A stretch of DNA of 64,000 nt from Dyadobacter luteus (GCF_003383615.1 NZ_QNUL01000016.1:1-64000), one strand, 5' to 3'. Shown: positions 36,539-45,501, counted from the stretch's first letter. Made by a program: numbers and translations. Notes: generated from the letters alone by a model not told the origin.

Positions 36539-37614
36539 GCTTTGCTGGTTCTATTACGAAGGTAGAAATCAACCAGCACCAGAGCCGCCATCGCTTCTAC
36601 GATAGGTACTGCACGCGGAACAACGCAAGGATCATGGCGGCCCTTGCCCTGTACGATTGCGACATCTCCATGTTGATCTACACTTTCCTGATCCTGCATA
36701 ATTGTAGCAACAGGTTTAAATGCCACCTTAAAGTAAATATCCTCCCCGTTTGATATTCCTCCCTGAATTCCTCCTGAGTGATTGGTACGGGTATGAACAA
36801 CATTCTCATCTCCTACAAAAAAGGCATCATTGTGTTCAGAGCCTAGCATGGATACACCATCAAAGCCACTCCCATATTCAAAACCTTTTACCGCATTGAT
36901 GCTCAACATCGCTTTTCCCAGCTCCGCATGAAGCTTATCAAAAACAGGTTCTCCCCATCCCGCAGGAACTCCTTCTGCCACACAACTCACCACACCACCA
37001 ACAGAATCACCCTGCTTTCTGATACCATCAATGTAATCGAACATTTTTTGAGCCAGTTCCGGATCAGGGCATCGCACTGCGTTATTCTCCGTCTCATTCA
37101 GATCCAATTCCTTGTAGGACGCCTCCAACTTAAGCTTTCCAACCTGAGACACATAAGCTTGAATTTTCACACCCTCATTGGCCAGAATAAGCTTCGCAAG
37201 CGCACCGGCAGCCACACGCGCAGCTGTTTCCCGCGCCGAACTACGACCTCCTCCGCGGTAATCACGTACCCCATATTTGGCCTGATAAGTATAATCCGCA
37301 TGCGACGGACGGAATTGGGCTGCAATATGAGAGTAATCCTTACTTCTCTGATCTTCATTTCTGATCAGCATCGCAATAGGTGTGCCCGTCGTTACTCCAT
37401 CGAACACACCGGAAAGAACCTCAAATTCATCAGCTTCTTTTCGCTGGGTCGTAATTCTTGATTGCCCAGGCTTTCGTCTGGTCAATTCTGCCTGAATAAA
37501 GTCAGTATCGAAAGGAACCCCTGCAGGGCATCCTTCTACAATCACGCCAATTCCTGCTCCGTGAGACTCTCCAAATGTGGCTATTTTAAATATCTTGCCG
37601 TACGTACTTCCCAT
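36535..37614 (-). CDS. aroC: Chorismate synthase
   Basis: Last common step of aromatic amino-acid synthesis: 5-enolpyruvylshikimate 3-phosphate to chorismate with reduced FMN. The 359-residue protein starts at ATG 37614 (MGSTYGKIFKIATFGESHG); a TTG 16 codons earlier gives a non-family extension. Motifs GESHG, RYRGGGRSSARETAARVAAGALAK-type region (split: YRGGGRSSARETA) and NHSGGIQGGISNGEDI are clear. It lies seven bases after batD and overlaps apbE by four bases; the three are one operon. Confidence 0.97.
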   Translation of the reverse strand: MGSTYGKIFKIATFGESHGAGIGVIVEGCPAGVPFDTDFIQAELTRRKPGQSRITTQRKEADEFEVLSGVFDGVTTGTPIAMLIRNEDQRSKDYSHIAAQFRPSHADYTYQAKYGVRDYRGGGRSSARETAARVAAGALAKLILANEGVKIQAYVSQVGKLKLEASYKELDLNETENNAVRCPDPELAQKMFDYIDGIRKQGDSVGGVVSCVAEGVPAGWGEPVFDKLHAELGKAMLSINAVKGFEYGSGFDGVSMLGSEHNDAFFVGDENVVHTRTNHSGGIQGGISNGEDIYFKVAFKPVATIMQDQESVDQHGDVAIVQGKGRHDPCVVPRAVPIVEAMAALVLVDFYLRNRTSKA

Positions 37615-37621
37615 TTTATAT

Positions 37622-39019
37622 CTACTTTCTGAATACCCAAAACATAGCCAGTACCAATACAACTACTATTGCATTGGTCAGGTTTTTAAAAAATTCTTTA
37701 TAGTTAAAACTTTCACGGGTTGTGTCTAACCCGTCAAGATTATCGTATAATCCCGCCGACCCACTCAAAGATATATTTCCAAGCTTATAGTCCTCCCCTT
37801 TTACCTGCAATTTCTTCACAGATTGTAAAGTATCGTAACGCTCTCTTACAGGATCAAAGTAAATCCATTGAAAATACCTGCTCAAAGGGAAAACACCATC
37901 CTTTCTCGGAACCACAAAGTAATCAAATGTCATCTGACCAGAAACCTGCGTATAACTGCGCTTTATCTCCTGGCTTCTTTCCGGAGGGTAAAAATCCAGC
38001 GCTGAATTCACCTCTGTAACCGGCGATGGAATCGCAGCAATATTTCCTATCCCCTGTATTTTAAATTCGTATCTCACACTTTCTCCGGGATAAACCAGAG
38101 GACTGGACAACCTTTCTGAAAGGCTATATCTCCCGACAGCCACCTGATCCATCAGCGGATGAGGTGGTAAACCTTTAACACGAACAATTGATGCTTTTGA
38201 TTTAAACGACCTTAGTACCTTATGCTGGACATTAACAGCACTTCTATTCTCCTCAACAAGCATATTAAGGCTAACAGAAGGCAAAACTATATCCTGTCTG
38301 GTAATTGGAAAGAGCTGAGCCTGGTACATATTATATTCCGTATACTTTTTCCCTTTAATACGAACCTGACGCTTCACAATCTCCTCTATTCCCACATTCT
38401 CCTCCCAGCAGTTTACAGGTCGCAATTTTTTGAGAATCTCCTGGAGTTGCCTGTTAAACTCATAAAACTCCATTTGCAACGGTACTGATTCTGCAATGTA
38501 TAACGAAATCCCTAGTGAAAAGCCTTCCCTTACATAAACACTTTTTTTGTCTGCTTTTACAGAAAAGAAAACATCCTCTCCGTTCAGATCGACGTCGGGT
38601 AAATTTTGCTCCTCATTCTCAATCCCAGCCATTACCCCATCAGACATGCCAAAAGAGATCCTGAATCCTTCCGATTTTACTTTTACTCCATTAATCAACA
38701 CAGTAAAATCGGGTATCTCATACACTCCGACTTTATCTGCATAATACTCCTGGCTGATGGTTTGAATAAAAACCTTGTTGCCGTCTATGGTATTAATGCT
38801 GCTTGTTGCGGACTTACTCCTCTTCTCTAATCCTTTGAAATCAGGGAAAATTACTGGTGGTCTGTTTTCAACGTCTTTGATTACAACAGAAACAACAAAT
38901 GGCTCATTAACAGACAATTCCCTTTTGCCAATTTCAACACTTACAAGTGATGCCTGATCCTGAGCAAAGGTGATATTTAAAAAACACAAAAATATATTTA
39001 ATATAACATATAATTTCAT
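37622..39019 (-). CDS. BatD-like exported protein
   Basis: A 465-residue protein with a signal peptide (ending NITFAQ, residue 20), a beta-rich extracytoplasmic part beginning ASLVSVEIGKRELSVNEPFVV, and one C-terminal helix (AIVVVLVLAMFWVFRK) at the very end. The layout fits BatD of the aerotolerance (Bat) system; ~590 residues is more usual, so this is a short form. The other bat genes, MoxR and BatA/B, are absent from the neighbourhood. It leads an operon with aroC and apbE, an unusual set of partners. Confidence 0.75.
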   Translation of the reverse strand: MKLYVILNIFLCFLNITFAQDQASLVSVEIGKRELSVNEPFVVSVVIKDVENRPPVIFPDFKGLEKRSKSATSSINTIDGNKVFIQTISQEYYADKVGVYEIPDFTVLINGVKVKSEGFRISFGMSDGVMAGIENEEQNLPDVDLNGEDVFFSVKADKKSVYVREGFSLGISLYIAESVPLQMEFYEFNRQLQEILKKLRPVNCWEENVGIEEIVKRQVRIKGKKYTEYNMYQAQLFPITRQDIVLPSVSLNMLVEENRSAVNVQHKVLRSFKSKASIVRVKGLPPHPLMDQVAVGRYSLSERLSSPLVYPGESVRYEFKIQGIGNIAAIPSPVTEVNSALDFYPPERSQEIKRSYTQVSGQMTFDYFVVPRKDGVFPLSRYFQWIYFDPVRERYDTLQSVKKLQVKGEDYKLGNISLSGSAGLYDNLDGLDTTRESFNYKEFFKNLTNAIVVVLVLAMFWVFRK

Positions 39020-39125
39020 TGAGATTTTTCGTTAACTTTATTAGAAACATCCCACACTATGACCAATGCTATGAACGCTTATACTTTAAAGTATGGCCCC
39101 CTGAACCACAAAACTACGTAATACT

Positions 39126-39332
39126 ATGGCCTCCATGCTTGAATACATTAAAATTATTCTGCAAAAAGTAAGTTTTGACCGCAGATTGTTTGAAAAGGAG
39201 TTAAAGAAAGCCATTAGAATGCTGATGCCAGCGGAAGTTAAAAGACTACAACTATGGTGCTACGAACATTATAGCAGTGTTTATCTCCCAGTTCTGAATA
39301 ACTGTTTTCTGCAATCTCCACCTTTAGGTTAA
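39126..39332 (+). CDS. Small protein of unknown function
   Basis: A 68-residue protein with a helical, basic N-terminal half: MLEYIKIILQKVSFDRRLF from the second ATG (39135), then KKAIRMLMPAEVKRLQLWCYEHYSS. The pattern LFEKELKKA...WCYEHY is reminiscent of small uncharacterised proteins of Bacteroidota. The ATG at 39126 or 39135 could be used. A Met and two Cys are present but no signal peptide. It converges with the TPR gene across a 30-base inverted repeat. Confidence 0.6.
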   Translation: MASMLEYIKIILQKVSFDRRLFEKELKKAIRMLMPAEVKRLQLWCYEHYSSVYLPVLNNCFLQSPPLG

Positions 39333-39335
39333 ATT

Positions 39336-39399
39336 AATAGCTTATAATGAAAGAAGCCTTACCGGAAATCCGGTAAGGCTTCTTTCATTATAAGCTATT
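39336..39399. terminator. Perfect 30-base inverted repeat, bidirectional terminator
   Basis: Arms at 39336-39365 and 39370-39399 are exact reverse complements over 30 bases, with a four-base loop AAAT. The core CTTACCGG / CCGGTAAG is GC-rich and the outer part AT-rich, as in terminators of convergent genes, but the arms are longer than usual. It separates the small gene at 39126 and the TPR gene at 39407. Confidence 0.9.
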
Positions 39400-39406
39400 T
39401 GAATCC

Positions 39407-41131
39407 TTATTTTTTCTTAGCAGGAGCAGCAGCCGGCTGTGCAGCAGCAGCTAAACCTAACGCTTCTTTTGCATTTACATTATCAGGATCAACTGTAAGC
39501 AGCTTGTTCCAATATTCCTTCGACTTAGCCTCATCCTTCAGTGTAGTCTGAGAGTAGAATGCAAGGTATGGGTACACTACTTTGTAGAATCCTTTGTACT
39601 TAGCCTGATCAGCAGTTTCTTTTTCTGCAAGCTCAGCAAACTTCGCGTAGTGAGGGGCAGAAATACCTTTGTCTATGTTTTCTTGTCTGTCATAAGCATT
39701 GTATAGAGAAACACCTCTCCAATAGTAAGCATATGGCCAGTCAGGAGACTTTGTAGTAACAACTCCAAAGATAGAATCCGCCTTCATGTTAAGTGCTCTT
39801 TTGGCAACTGCGATGTTAGCGCTATCAGCACCTTCTGCAATCGTTCTTGTTGCTTTCTGGAAGTAAGACAGCCCAAGGTAATAGTTGTCATTGATCAATG
39901 ATTTCGCAGCTGTATCCAAAGGAATACCTTTTTCGAAAGCAAGAATTGCATTGTCATAATCTTTGGCACCGTAGTAAAGCATTGCTACTTCTTTAAAAGT
40001 TGCAGCTGCGTCAGCTTTATTAGTATCCAAATCAGCTCCTTTCATGATATAAACAACACCAGTTGAATCATAAGGCTTTCCATCAGCTGTTGCTTTCAGG
40101 TTATACGCACGACCAAGATACTTGTAGTCATCTCCAACAATTTTCTCCGGAGCAACTTTGATAAAATTATTTAGACTGTTAATAGACTTATCCGCCTCGT
40201 TAGTCTTGAAATAAGCCCATCCATACATACGTTGGATAATAGGGTTGTCAATTTTGCCATCAACACTTTTCAAAATTTCCAGTGTTTTTGCATAGTCATC
40301 TGCAGTAAATGCGAATTTTGCACCACGTAGTACAACCTCAGGATCTGTAGTTCCGCTCTTTTGTATAAACAAATCAAAATTCTCAGCAGCTTGCTTATAT
40401 TTCTGACCTAAGAAATACAGCTCAGCAAGATCTTTGTATGCTGGTCCGAAATTAGGATCTGCTTCAATTGCCTTTTTGTAATTCTCTAATGCAAGATTAT
40501 AGTTTTTACCGCGAAGATAAATCTGTCCGATACGGTTATAAGCAACAGCATAATTTGGTTTTGCAGTCAAAGCATACTCATACGCCGTTGCAGCAGGACC
40601 ACCTTCGTTACGAAGCATTAAAGCATCACCTTTTGCGATGTAAGCATCAGCTAGGTTTTTGTCTCTTTTAACAGCTTCATCCAATAAACGGATTGCTTCA
40701 GCAGGATCATTATTTTTTTCGAATAATGTATACGCTTCTCCAATTCTATAAAGCGTTTCAGCACTTTTTTTGTTTTTCTTTTCCGCAGTATCGAAATACT
40801 CCTTTGCTTTTGCTTTATCTCCTTTGCTTAAAGCGATCGCACCCAAACCAACCTGATTCAGATATGATTTTTCATCTAATTGAAGTCCTTTTTCAAATGC
40901 CTTCTGCGCCTCATCCAACTTATCAGTTTTCAGGTAGTAATAACCGAGATAGTACTGATTGTCAGCGGAAGGAGTCCCCTCAGCCAATTTCTTGAACAAC
41001 TCTCCAGCCTCATTGAATCTTTCAGTATGAATCAAAGCCAACCCATCCTGAACTGTTTGTGCCTGCACATTAATAAATGCTAAGACACTGAATACAAACG
41101 CAATTACTTTCATTCTCATGTTTCTGTTCAT
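39407..41131 (-). CDS. Exported TPR repeat protein
   Basis: A 574-residue protein with a signal peptide (residues 1-25, cleaved after VQAQ) and about eleven or twelve TPR-like repeats covering most of the sequence, for example NYALENYKKAIEADPNFGPA and YDNAILAFEKGIPLDTAA. It ends in an Ala/Pro/Lys tail (QPAAAPAKKK). It is probably periplasmic or outer-membrane associated. It follows the PstS-like lipoprotein after 80 bases as the last gene of the ExbB-ExbD-TonB unit; a scaffolding role there is inference. Confidence 0.85.
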   Translation of the reverse strand: MNRNMRMKVIAFVFSVLAFINVQAQTVQDGLALIHTERFNEAGELFKKLAEGTPSADNQYYLGYYYLKTDKLDEAQKAFEKGLQLDEKSYLNQVGLGAIALSKGDKAKAKEYFDTAEKKNKKSAETLYRIGEAYTLFEKNNDPAEAIRLLDEAVKRDKNLADAYIAKGDALMLRNEGGPAATAYEYALTAKPNYAVAYNRIGQIYLRGKNYNLALENYKKAIEADPNFGPAYKDLAELYFLGQKYKQAAENFDLFIQKSGTTDPEVVLRGAKFAFTADDYAKTLEILKSVDGKIDNPIIQRMYGWAYFKTNEADKSINSLNNFIKVAPEKIVGDDYKYLGRAYNLKATADGKPYDSTGVVYIMKGADLDTNKADAAATFKEVAMLYYGAKDYDNAILAFEKGIPLDTAAKSLINDNYYLGLSYFQKATRTIAEGADSANIAVAKRALNMKADSIFGVVTTKSPDWPYAYYWRGVSLYNAYDRQENIDKGISAPHYAKFAELAEKETADQAKYKGFYKVVYPYLAFYSQTTLKDEAKSKEYWNKLLTVDPDNVNAKEALGLAAAAQPAAAPAKKK

Positions 41132-41211
41132 TTTTTACCCGGTTAATATAATGATAAAAAATTTGGTCTCTCAATAAACAAGTCCAAATGTGAAAAATTG
41201 TATGAAATACA

Positions 41212-42168
41212 TTAAAAATTTTTGCCCGTTCTTATCTCCACTTGTCGGGGATAGCGAATCATAGGAATCAACCCCATTTTCTGAATAATCAAACCACCCA
41301 CATCTCTGGCGATGTAGGTCATCAGCCCTCCGCCCAATCCGGAATATTCCTCTCTGCTTATAATGTAAACATCACGCGAGAGCGGATAATTTTTAAATTC
41401 CAGACCTGCCTGAAATGGTTGATAATAATTTGACAGAGAATCCGGATTATCCTTTTGAGATATCCCAAACACATTCAAACCTTCCGATAACTCGTGTGAT
41501 TTAAGTGAGTGCCCGTCACTAATCCAATTTACTCCGATAAAGCCAAGGTGTAATGGATTACTTCGTACATCCTCAATCACTTTTTCATTTGAACCGGAAG
41601 CAATGATGCGTAAATTCTTAATGTCTTTTAGTCCAAATTTACTTCTGACAAAGTTGAGATTACTGGCATTTACATCATCAAATACCAACGTTATCAACCC
41701 CGTCTGATTACTACCTGGCAATTGCGACCAATTTGTTATCTTACCTTCCAATATTGCCCGAAGCTCGGACATTGTGATTAAACTATCAGAATTCGCTTTA
41801 CTCGCCACCAGCGCAAGACCATCTATCGCAATATGCTGATATTTGATATAGCCCTTTTGCTGCTTCATGATATCACTTTCCTTTCCAGTCAACTTACGGG
41901 TTGCTATTATCAACCTTGCACTATCCTGTAAAAGCTGCAGTACTGCTTCCTGCTCAGGAAGATAGTTTACATTGAAATGTGATTCCGGATAAATACCTTC
42001 ATAAGCCTTCGTCAATCCGTCCACCAGTGGCCTGAATGACTCATCGGCTGCTATTGTAACAGTGCCCCTGCGAGGATTATCCACCTGACTGTTTTCCGTC
42101 CCGCCTGAACAGGCGTAAATGAACGCTCCCGCAATCAGCACAGCTGCGGCTTTATACACGATTTTCAT
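41212..42168 (-). CDS. PstS-like phosphate-type substrate-binding lipoprotein
   Basis: A 318-residue protein with a lipoprotein signal ending IYAC (Cys20) and a type II periplasmic-binding fold of the PstS group: RGTVTIAADESFRPLVDGLTKAYE, then LIVFDD-like, SNLNFVRSKFGL, and DGLALVASK. No pst permease genes are present. Encoded three bases after a small membrane protein and before the TPR gene, within the TonB operon. It may bind phosphate or another ligand; the ligand is not shown by sequence. Confidence 0.82.
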   Translation of the reverse strand: MKIVYKAAAVLIAGAFIYACSGGTENSQVDNPRRGTVTIAADESFRPLVDGLTKAYEGIYPESHFNVNYLPEQEAVLQLLQDSARLIIATRKLTGKESDIMKQQKGYIKYQHIAIDGLALVASKANSDSLITMSELRAILEGKITNWSQLPGSNQTGLITLVFDDVNASNLNFVRSKFGLKDIKNLRIIASGSNEKVIEDVRSNPLHLGFIGVNWISDGHSLKSHELSEGLNVFGISQKDNPDSLSNYYQPFQAGLEFKNYPLSRDVYIISREEYSGLGGGLMTYIARDVGGLIIQKMGLIPMIRYPRQVEIRTGKNF

Positions 42169-42171
42169 GGC

Positions 42172-42390
42172 TTATTCTGATTGTTTTTGTCTTTTCCAAA
42201 CTCGGTAGCCACGAAATATTCCGTACAAAATAAGTGTGCCAGCCAGTGCATACTTCTGCACATTTGTAATGGGTAAGAAGTTAAAAGACGAGGAGGAGAA
42301 GATCAAAAAGATCCCTCCTCCCACGTATATCAGAGCCATTAGCACAGAGACCAGATCAATGACCTTCTCATGCAATGGTGTTTCCTTCAT
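42172..42390 (-). CDS. Small membrane protein of the TonB operon
   Basis: A 72-residue protein with two hydrophobic helices (LVSVLMALIYVGGGIFLIF, residues 13-31, and YALAGTLILYGIFRGY, 47-62) and a basic C-terminus. Not a named family. It is packed three bases from tonB on one side and three bases from the PstS-like gene on the other, so it is very likely co-translated with them and a real part of the system. Confidence 0.8.
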   Translation of the reverse strand: MKETPLHEKVIDLVSVLMALIYVGGGIFLIFSSSSFNFLPITNVQKYALAGTLILYGIFRGYRVWKRQKQSE

Positions 42391-42393
42391 GAG

Positions 42394-43218
42394 TTACTCC
42401 AATTGGAAGTTGATAGGAAGGTTATATTTTACACGAACTGCACGTCCTGACTGCTTACCTGGCTTCCATTTCGGCATTGCTTTCACAACGCGAATAGCTT
42501 CCTCATCGCAACCAAAACCTAGTCCTTTCAATACTTGTACATCCTGAATACTTCCATCCACGTTAACAACGAAAGACATAAAAACGCGTCCTGATACGTT
42601 GGCGCGGGAAGCTGCACTAGGGTACTTGATATTTTTACCAAGATACTTGTACATTTCAGAAGTTCCTCCCGGAAATTCAGGCTGTTGCTCAACCACTGTA
42701 AATACTTTCTCAGGCTCTGGTGCCGCTTCAACCACTGTTCCCTTACTAGGAGCTGCAACCGCTTCTGGCGCTACAATGATTTCGTTTGCGTTAGGATCAC
42801 CTTCGATCGTTTTGTTAGCAACAACAGCTTCTTTGATTTCCTCAACTGTTGGTGGAGGAGTTTCCTCCGGAACCTCTTCATCCTTCTTAACTTCAGGAGG
42901 AAGGAACTTCACCGTGTTCACCTTAGGCTGCTCAATTGGCGGCGGCGGTGGCGGTGGTGGTTCTGCCGGGTCAATAGGCGGTGGTGGCATTTTCATTAAA
43001 TCCACTTCAACTTCTACTAACTCTTCTTTTTCCTCACTGGCAAATTTGCTAATGATGGCTGGAGAAAACATCGCCAAAAGAAAGAGTGCAGCACCAATTA
43101 AAGTAGCTTTTGTCACGTCTGCACGGTAACCCTTGCGAAGTGAAAATGCTCCATACGCCTTATTACGATTTGCAAACACTATATCATCCAGTGTCGCATT
43201 CGGGCTAACTTCTGCCAT
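42394..43218 (-). CDS. Energy transducer TonB
   Basis: A 274-residue TonB-family protein. Order: cytoplasmic N-terminus (residues 1-35), one membrane helix (about 37-55), a Pro/Glu-rich spacer (MPPPPIDPAEPPPPPPPPIE and EVPEETPPPTVEE), and a C-terminal TonB domain with PEFPGGTSEMYKYLGKNIKYP, GRVFMSFVVNVDGSI and VVKAMPKWKPGKQSG. It should couple the proton motive force from the upstream ExbB/ExbD genes to outer-membrane receptors or other outer-membrane machines. The antisense frame of the proline run makes a Gly/Ser-rich shadow reading; it is not a gene. Confidence 0.92.
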   Translation of the reverse strand: MAEVSPNATLDDIVFANRNKAYGAFSLRKGYRADVTKATLIGAALFLLAMFSPAIISKFASEEKEELVEVEVDLMKMPPPPIDPAEPPPPPPPPIEQPKVNTVKFLPPEVKKDEEVPEETPPPTVEEIKEAVVANKTIEGDPNANEIIVAPEAVAAPSKGTVVEAAPEPEKVFTVVEQQPEFPGGTSEMYKYLGKNIKYPSAASRANVSGRVFMSFVVNVDGSIQDVQVLKGLGFGCDEEAIRVVKAMPKWKPGKQSGRAVRVKYNLPINFQLE

Positions 43219-43243
43219 GGCGATTTAATTATGATTGTTAAAA

Positions 43244-43825
43244 TTAATTTTTAGGTTTGATCTTGTCTCCAAGAACTTTCTTCTCCGCATCCGTCAGGTT
43301 GTCAACAAGTGCATATCTTTTTGATTTGGTGATAGCCATCTCATCCAATACGTCCACCATGTTTTTGTAAGAAGATACATCCGTTGGTTTAATTACAACC
43401 ACAAATGCTTCGTTCCCCTTATCGTCCTTTGGATTCGCAGCGTTGATACGCTTCTGCGAAGCAAAAATTACATCTCTTAATTCCGTACCATAACGGGTTG
43501 TTTTAAGAGAAGCCTGTGCATTCTCATCGTCTGCGGCAACACCATCCAGATAGTAAACATCATCGTTCGCACCCATAAACAGTGTCAATACTTTTGATGC
43601 TTTCAATGGCTCAGTTTGCTCCTCTTCAGTCTTATCCTGCTTGTCAGGAAAAAACACAGACATTGCCGTTGGCTTACTCATCGTAGTGGCAAGCATGAAG
43701 AAGGTTATCAGTAGAAATCCAAGATCCACCATCGGGGTCATATCGACCCTTGTTGACATCTTTTTACCTCTAACCTTACCATCACCTTTACCACCACCGC
43801 CACCGGATTCTTCAATAGCTGCCAT
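43244..43825 (-). CDS. Biopolymer transporter ExbD, second copy
   Basis: A 193-residue ExbD/TolR-family protein. An N-terminal region of about 25 residues with Gly and Lys (ESGGGGGKGDGKVRGKK), then MSTRVDMTPMVDLGFLLITFFMLATTM, a single helix with the essential Asp (VDLGF) of the ExbD/TolR channel, and a periplasmic domain. It lies 34 bases after the first exbD copy and 25 bases before tonB. The two ExbD copies are not near-identical, so they are likely heteromeric. Confidence 0.9.
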   Translation of the reverse strand: MAAIEESGGGGGKGDGKVRGKKMSTRVDMTPMVDLGFLLITFFMLATTMSKPTAMSVFFPDKQDKTEEEQTEPLKASKVLTLFMGANDDVYYLDGVAADDENAQASLKTTRYGTELRDVIFASQKRINAANPKDDKGNEAFVVVIKPTDVSSYKNMVDVLDEMAITKSKRYALVDNLTDAEKKVLGDKIKPKN

Positions 43826-43859
43826 GTTATAACTTTAAAAGTGAAACAGTTATACTTTA

Positions 43860-44471
43860 TTATTCCTTGAAACCTGCAGGAGCATCCTCGCTACCAGTAA
43901 TCAGAGAGAACTTGTTGATATTCTGCGACTGAAGGTTAGCCAACACATCCTTAAACTTAGGAAACTTAGCTATGTTATCACCCTTCAGGGCTATTCTCAA
44001 CGCCGGGTTGGCCTTTCTTGCGGCATAAACCCAGTCTGCAAGTTCGCTGGTTCCTGTCGAATCGGTAGGAATACCAGGTTGCTTTACAGAAGTCATTTGC
44101 TCTTTTGGCATATTCAACCAGGGCTTAATCTGATTGATCGGAAGACCAAAGCTTGTCTGGATAGAAAACTTTGCCTTCTCAACATCCGTAAATGATATAC
44201 CCTTGGTTTGAGAAATGTTATCCAACATTGCGATACGCGTCGGCTTTGCATCTACGCCAAAGTAAACCTTGCCGTCTTTATCAATACTGATAACCATCAA
44301 CTCATCATCTGGCACCTTGATCTGCGAAATAGATGTTGGAGTAGTAATCTCCGCATCGTTCGTCTTAAATGTCGCCGTCATGATAAAGAAGGTCAGCAGC
44401 AAGAACGCCACATCCGTCATCGCTGTCATATCAGTATGCGGTGGGTGTTTCTTAGGCTTAACTACTCCCAT
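43860..44471 (-). CDS. Biopolymer transporter ExbD, first copy
   Basis: A 203-residue ExbD-family protein: HPPHTDMTAMTDVAFLLLTFF has the single helix with the channel Asp (TDVAFL), and the periplasmic part includes EITTPTSISQIKVPDDELMV and ALKGDNIAKFPKFKDVLANL. It lies 64 bases after exbB. Duplicated ExbD next to ExbB is common in Bacteroidota gliding- and TonB-type loci. Confidence 0.9.
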   Translation of the reverse strand: MGVVKPKKHPPHTDMTAMTDVAFLLLTFFIMTATFKTNDAEITTPTSISQIKVPDDELMVISIDKDGKVYFGVDAKPTRIAMLDNISQTKGISFTDVEKAKFSIQTSFGLPINQIKPWLNMPKEQMTSVKQPGIPTDSTGTSELADWVYAARKANPALRIALKGDNIAKFPKFKDVLANLQSQNINKFSLITGSEDAPAGFKE

Positions 44472-44535
44472 GGTTTTACAAATATATAAGTTTTTTTAAT
44501 ATTAACGAAAATTATATATTAATAGTTTCAAACTA

Positions 44536-45375
44536 TTAATAATGAGCAGCAAAGTTTTGCTGAATGCTCAAACCGATTTCGTCAATACTATAAGTCAAGT
44601 CGTCAACACGACTGTTCAAATAAGCATAAGAGATAGTTGCAATAGCAGAAGTACCGATACCAATCGCAGTGTTGATAAGGGCCTCAGAGATACCCGCTGC
44701 AAGTGCACCTGAATCAGAAGCTCCTGATGCTCCAAGAGCAGCAAATGCACGGATCATACCAAGTACAGTTCCAAGAAGGGCGATAAGTGTAGATGCACCG
44801 GCAAGCGTTGCAATAACAGTAAGGTTTTTCTGAAGCATTGGCAATTCAAGCGTAGTAGCTTCGTCAACTTCTTTCTGCAGAGCAGCAAGTTTTTGCTCTT
44901 TGTCAAGTTGAGTTTCGTTAGCAAGTTGCTTGTATTTCAACAAACCAGCTTTAATAACGTTACCAACTGATCCTTTTTGCTTGTCGCATTCTTTGATAGC
45001 CTCGTCGATTTGGTTTTTATCCAAAAGGCTTTTGATTTTGCGAACGAATGAATCAATACTTCCTGTTCCGTTTGCTTTACCAATTGTAATCATACGCTCG
45101 ATTGTGAAAACAAGTACAACCAAGAAACATGTCATTAAGACAGGTACAATAGGTCCTCCCTCGTGAACAATACCGAAATAATCACCTTGAACCGGGCCTT
45201 TAGTGTGATCGCCGTCTACAAAGTGCTCAGGAGCACCAAGAACGAACGTGTAAACTGCCAAAGCGATTGCAAATAGTAGGGGGATTACCAATGCCGGATT
45301 TAAACCGCCAGAGCCTTTTGATGCTGCTGCTGCAGCTTTTGGTGCTGGTGCCGGACTTGTAGCTTTCTTTTCCAT
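44536..45375 (-). CDS. MotA/TolQ/ExbB proton channel family protein
   Basis: A 279-residue ExbB-type inner-membrane protein: an Ala/Pro/Lys N-terminus, an N-terminal helix (about residues 28-48), a second near 75-95, and a C-terminal pair with LGTVLGMIRAFAALGASGASDSGALAAGISEALINTAIG in sections, the signature of the family's channel. With the two ExbD proteins it should form the proton-driven motor for TonB. First gene of the operon, with a -7 box at 45494-45501. Confidence 0.94.
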   Translation of the reverse strand: MEKKATSPAPAPKAAAAASKGSGGLNPALVIPLLFAIALAVYTFVLGAPEHFVDGDHTKGPVQGDYFGIVHEGGPIVPVLMTCFLVVLVFTIERMITIGKANGTGSIDSFVRKIKSLLDKNQIDEAIKECDKQKGSVGNVIKAGLLKYKQLANETQLDKEQKLAALQKEVDEATTLELPMLQKNLTVIATLAGASTLIALLGTVLGMIRAFAALGASGASDSGALAAGISEALINTAIGIGTSAIATISYAYLNSRVDDLTYSIDEIGLSIQQNFAAHY

Positions 45376-45493
45376 CAGACTTACTTTTAAAGGTTAAATT
45401 GAGATTATTGGTTGTGAATTAAATAAAAGTTTTGGTTTAAAATGACTTTTGTAAAATAAAATTTCGGTTGACCTCTAATCTTATCGACTTTCA

Positions 45494-45501
45494 CAAAAGT
45501 A
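45494..45501 (-). promoter_or_regulatory. -7 box TACTTTTG for the exbB-tonB operon
   Basis: Exact TAnnTTTG on the minus strand, giving a leader of about 115 bases before exbB. The leader contains poly-T and poly-A stretches but no clear fold. Confidence 0.45.

Noticed and set aside
42599..43129. A 176-codon plus-strand ORF rich in Gly and Ser opposite tonB
   Set aside because: It is the antisense reflection of the proline/glutamate-rich spacer of TonB.
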